A stretch of DNA of 7,072 nucleotides, from assembly GCA_903911805.1 (NCBI GenBank), contig CAIWET010000142.1:1-7072 (forward strand). Direction: 5' to 3'. The notes under the pieces were generated by a model. The model worked only from the letters and a program-made list of their open reading frames with translations. It was not told where the DNA came from and did not search any database. Made by a program: the position numbers and the translations under genes. The stretch is from an uncultured Ignavibacteria bacterium. GTDB lineage: Bacteria > Bacteroidota > Ignavibacteria > Kapaibacteriales > UBA2268. Positions 6,908 to 7,072 of the stretch are shown here, piece after piece (positions within the stretch are counted from its first letter, which is position 1; each line of letters opens with the position of its first letter).

Positions 6908-6915
6908 TAATTTTG
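6908..6915 (+). promoter_or_regulatory. Possible Bacteroidota-type -7 element for the ABC transporter gene
   Basis: TAATTTTG fits the TAnnTTTG element of Bacteroidota promoters. A TTG at 6881-6883 lies 24 bases upstream, slightly further than the usual -33 element. Read as sigma70, CATAAT (6906-6911) would pair with TTGCTT (6881-6886) at a long 19-base spacing. Either gives a short leader before the start at 6937. Confidence 0.3.
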
Positions 6916-6927
6916 TATTGTAAAAAT

Positions 6928-6933
6928 GGGGAG
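6928..6933 (+). promoter_or_regulatory. Shine-Dalgarno-like site for the ABC ATPase start
   Basis: GGGGAG lies 3 bases before ATG 6937-6939. The ATG at 6926 is in another frame and meets a stop within eight codons, so 6937 is the only sensible start for the ABC reading frame. Confidence 0.55.
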
Positions 6934-6936
6934 ATT

Positions 6937-7072
6937 ATGGCATTTATAGAATTAAAGAACATTACTAAAAGTTACGATGGAAAAAAAGATATCGTAAAAA
7001 ATATAAATTTTGAAGTTAATCAAAAAGAATTTATTGTTTTACTTGGACCATCTGGTTGTGGCAAAACAACCC
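6937..7072 (+). CDS. ABC transporter ATP-binding protein, N-terminal fragment (runs off the window)
   Basis: Only the first 45 codons are present. They read as the start of an ABC ATPase: MAFIELKNITKSYDG opens the first beta strands, Y13 is the likely A-loop aromatic that stacks on adenine, NINFEVNQKEFIVLLG leads into the P-loop, and GPSGCGKTT (37-45) is a complete Walker A. The form LLGPSGCGKTT is typical of importer ATPases of the PotA/UgpC/MalK type and of nitrate/taurine-type relatives, so uptake of a small solute is likely, but the substrate cannot be told from this fragment. It is divergent from the Memo-AMMECR1 gene, with about 105 bp between starts. The Walker B, signature and any C-terminal regulatory domain lie outside the window. 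Confidence 0.92.
   Translation, partial: MAFIELKNITKSYDGKKDIVKNINFEVNQKEFIVLLGPSGCGKTT

Overview
The window is AT-rich and densely coding, with one intergenic space of any size (about 105 bp). The large gene carries a Por/type IX secretion (T9SS) sorting tail, Asp-box propeller repeats and Ig-like repeats, which points to the Bacteroidota/Chlorobiota/Ignavibacteria/Kapabacteria side of the FCB group. Shine-Dalgarno-like purine runs sit before at least two starts. Classic Bacteroidota mostly lack these, so an Ignavibacteria/Kapabacteria-like genome is my best guess; this is inference.

Layout. (1) 40-735, plus strand: trmD, the tRNA m1G37 methyltransferase, convergent with the next gene and 2 bp from it. 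(2) Three genes on the minus strand form an apparent operon, read from right to left. First is a Memo-AMMECR1 fusion (AmmeMemoRadiSam proteins B and A in one chain, 6830-5325). After 13 bp comes a class II tRNA nucleotidyltransferase with an HD domain (cca type, 5311-3851). It overlaps by ATGA with a 1038-residue secreted Asp-box beta-propeller protein with a T9SS C-terminal domain (3854-738). (3) From 6937 on the plus strand begins an ABC transporter ATPase that runs off the window just after Walker A.

The divergent spacer between the Memo-AMMECR1 gene and the ABC gene holds a good sigma70-like promoter for the minus-strand operon. It also holds a 16-bp perfect palindrome over that promoter's -10 region, a possible Bacteroidota-type -7 element for the ABC gene, and an SD.

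Two genes serve tRNA maturation (trmD, cca), but they lie on opposite strands and are not co-transcribed. The propeller protein probably works outside the cell and may share only the transcript with cca. No RNA gene, CRISPR array, insertion sequence or clear intrinsic terminator was seen. I do not see a wholly new system. The points most worth following are the fused Memo-AMMECR1 protein with an in-frame hydrophobic N-terminus and three competing starts, and the palindrome in its promoter.
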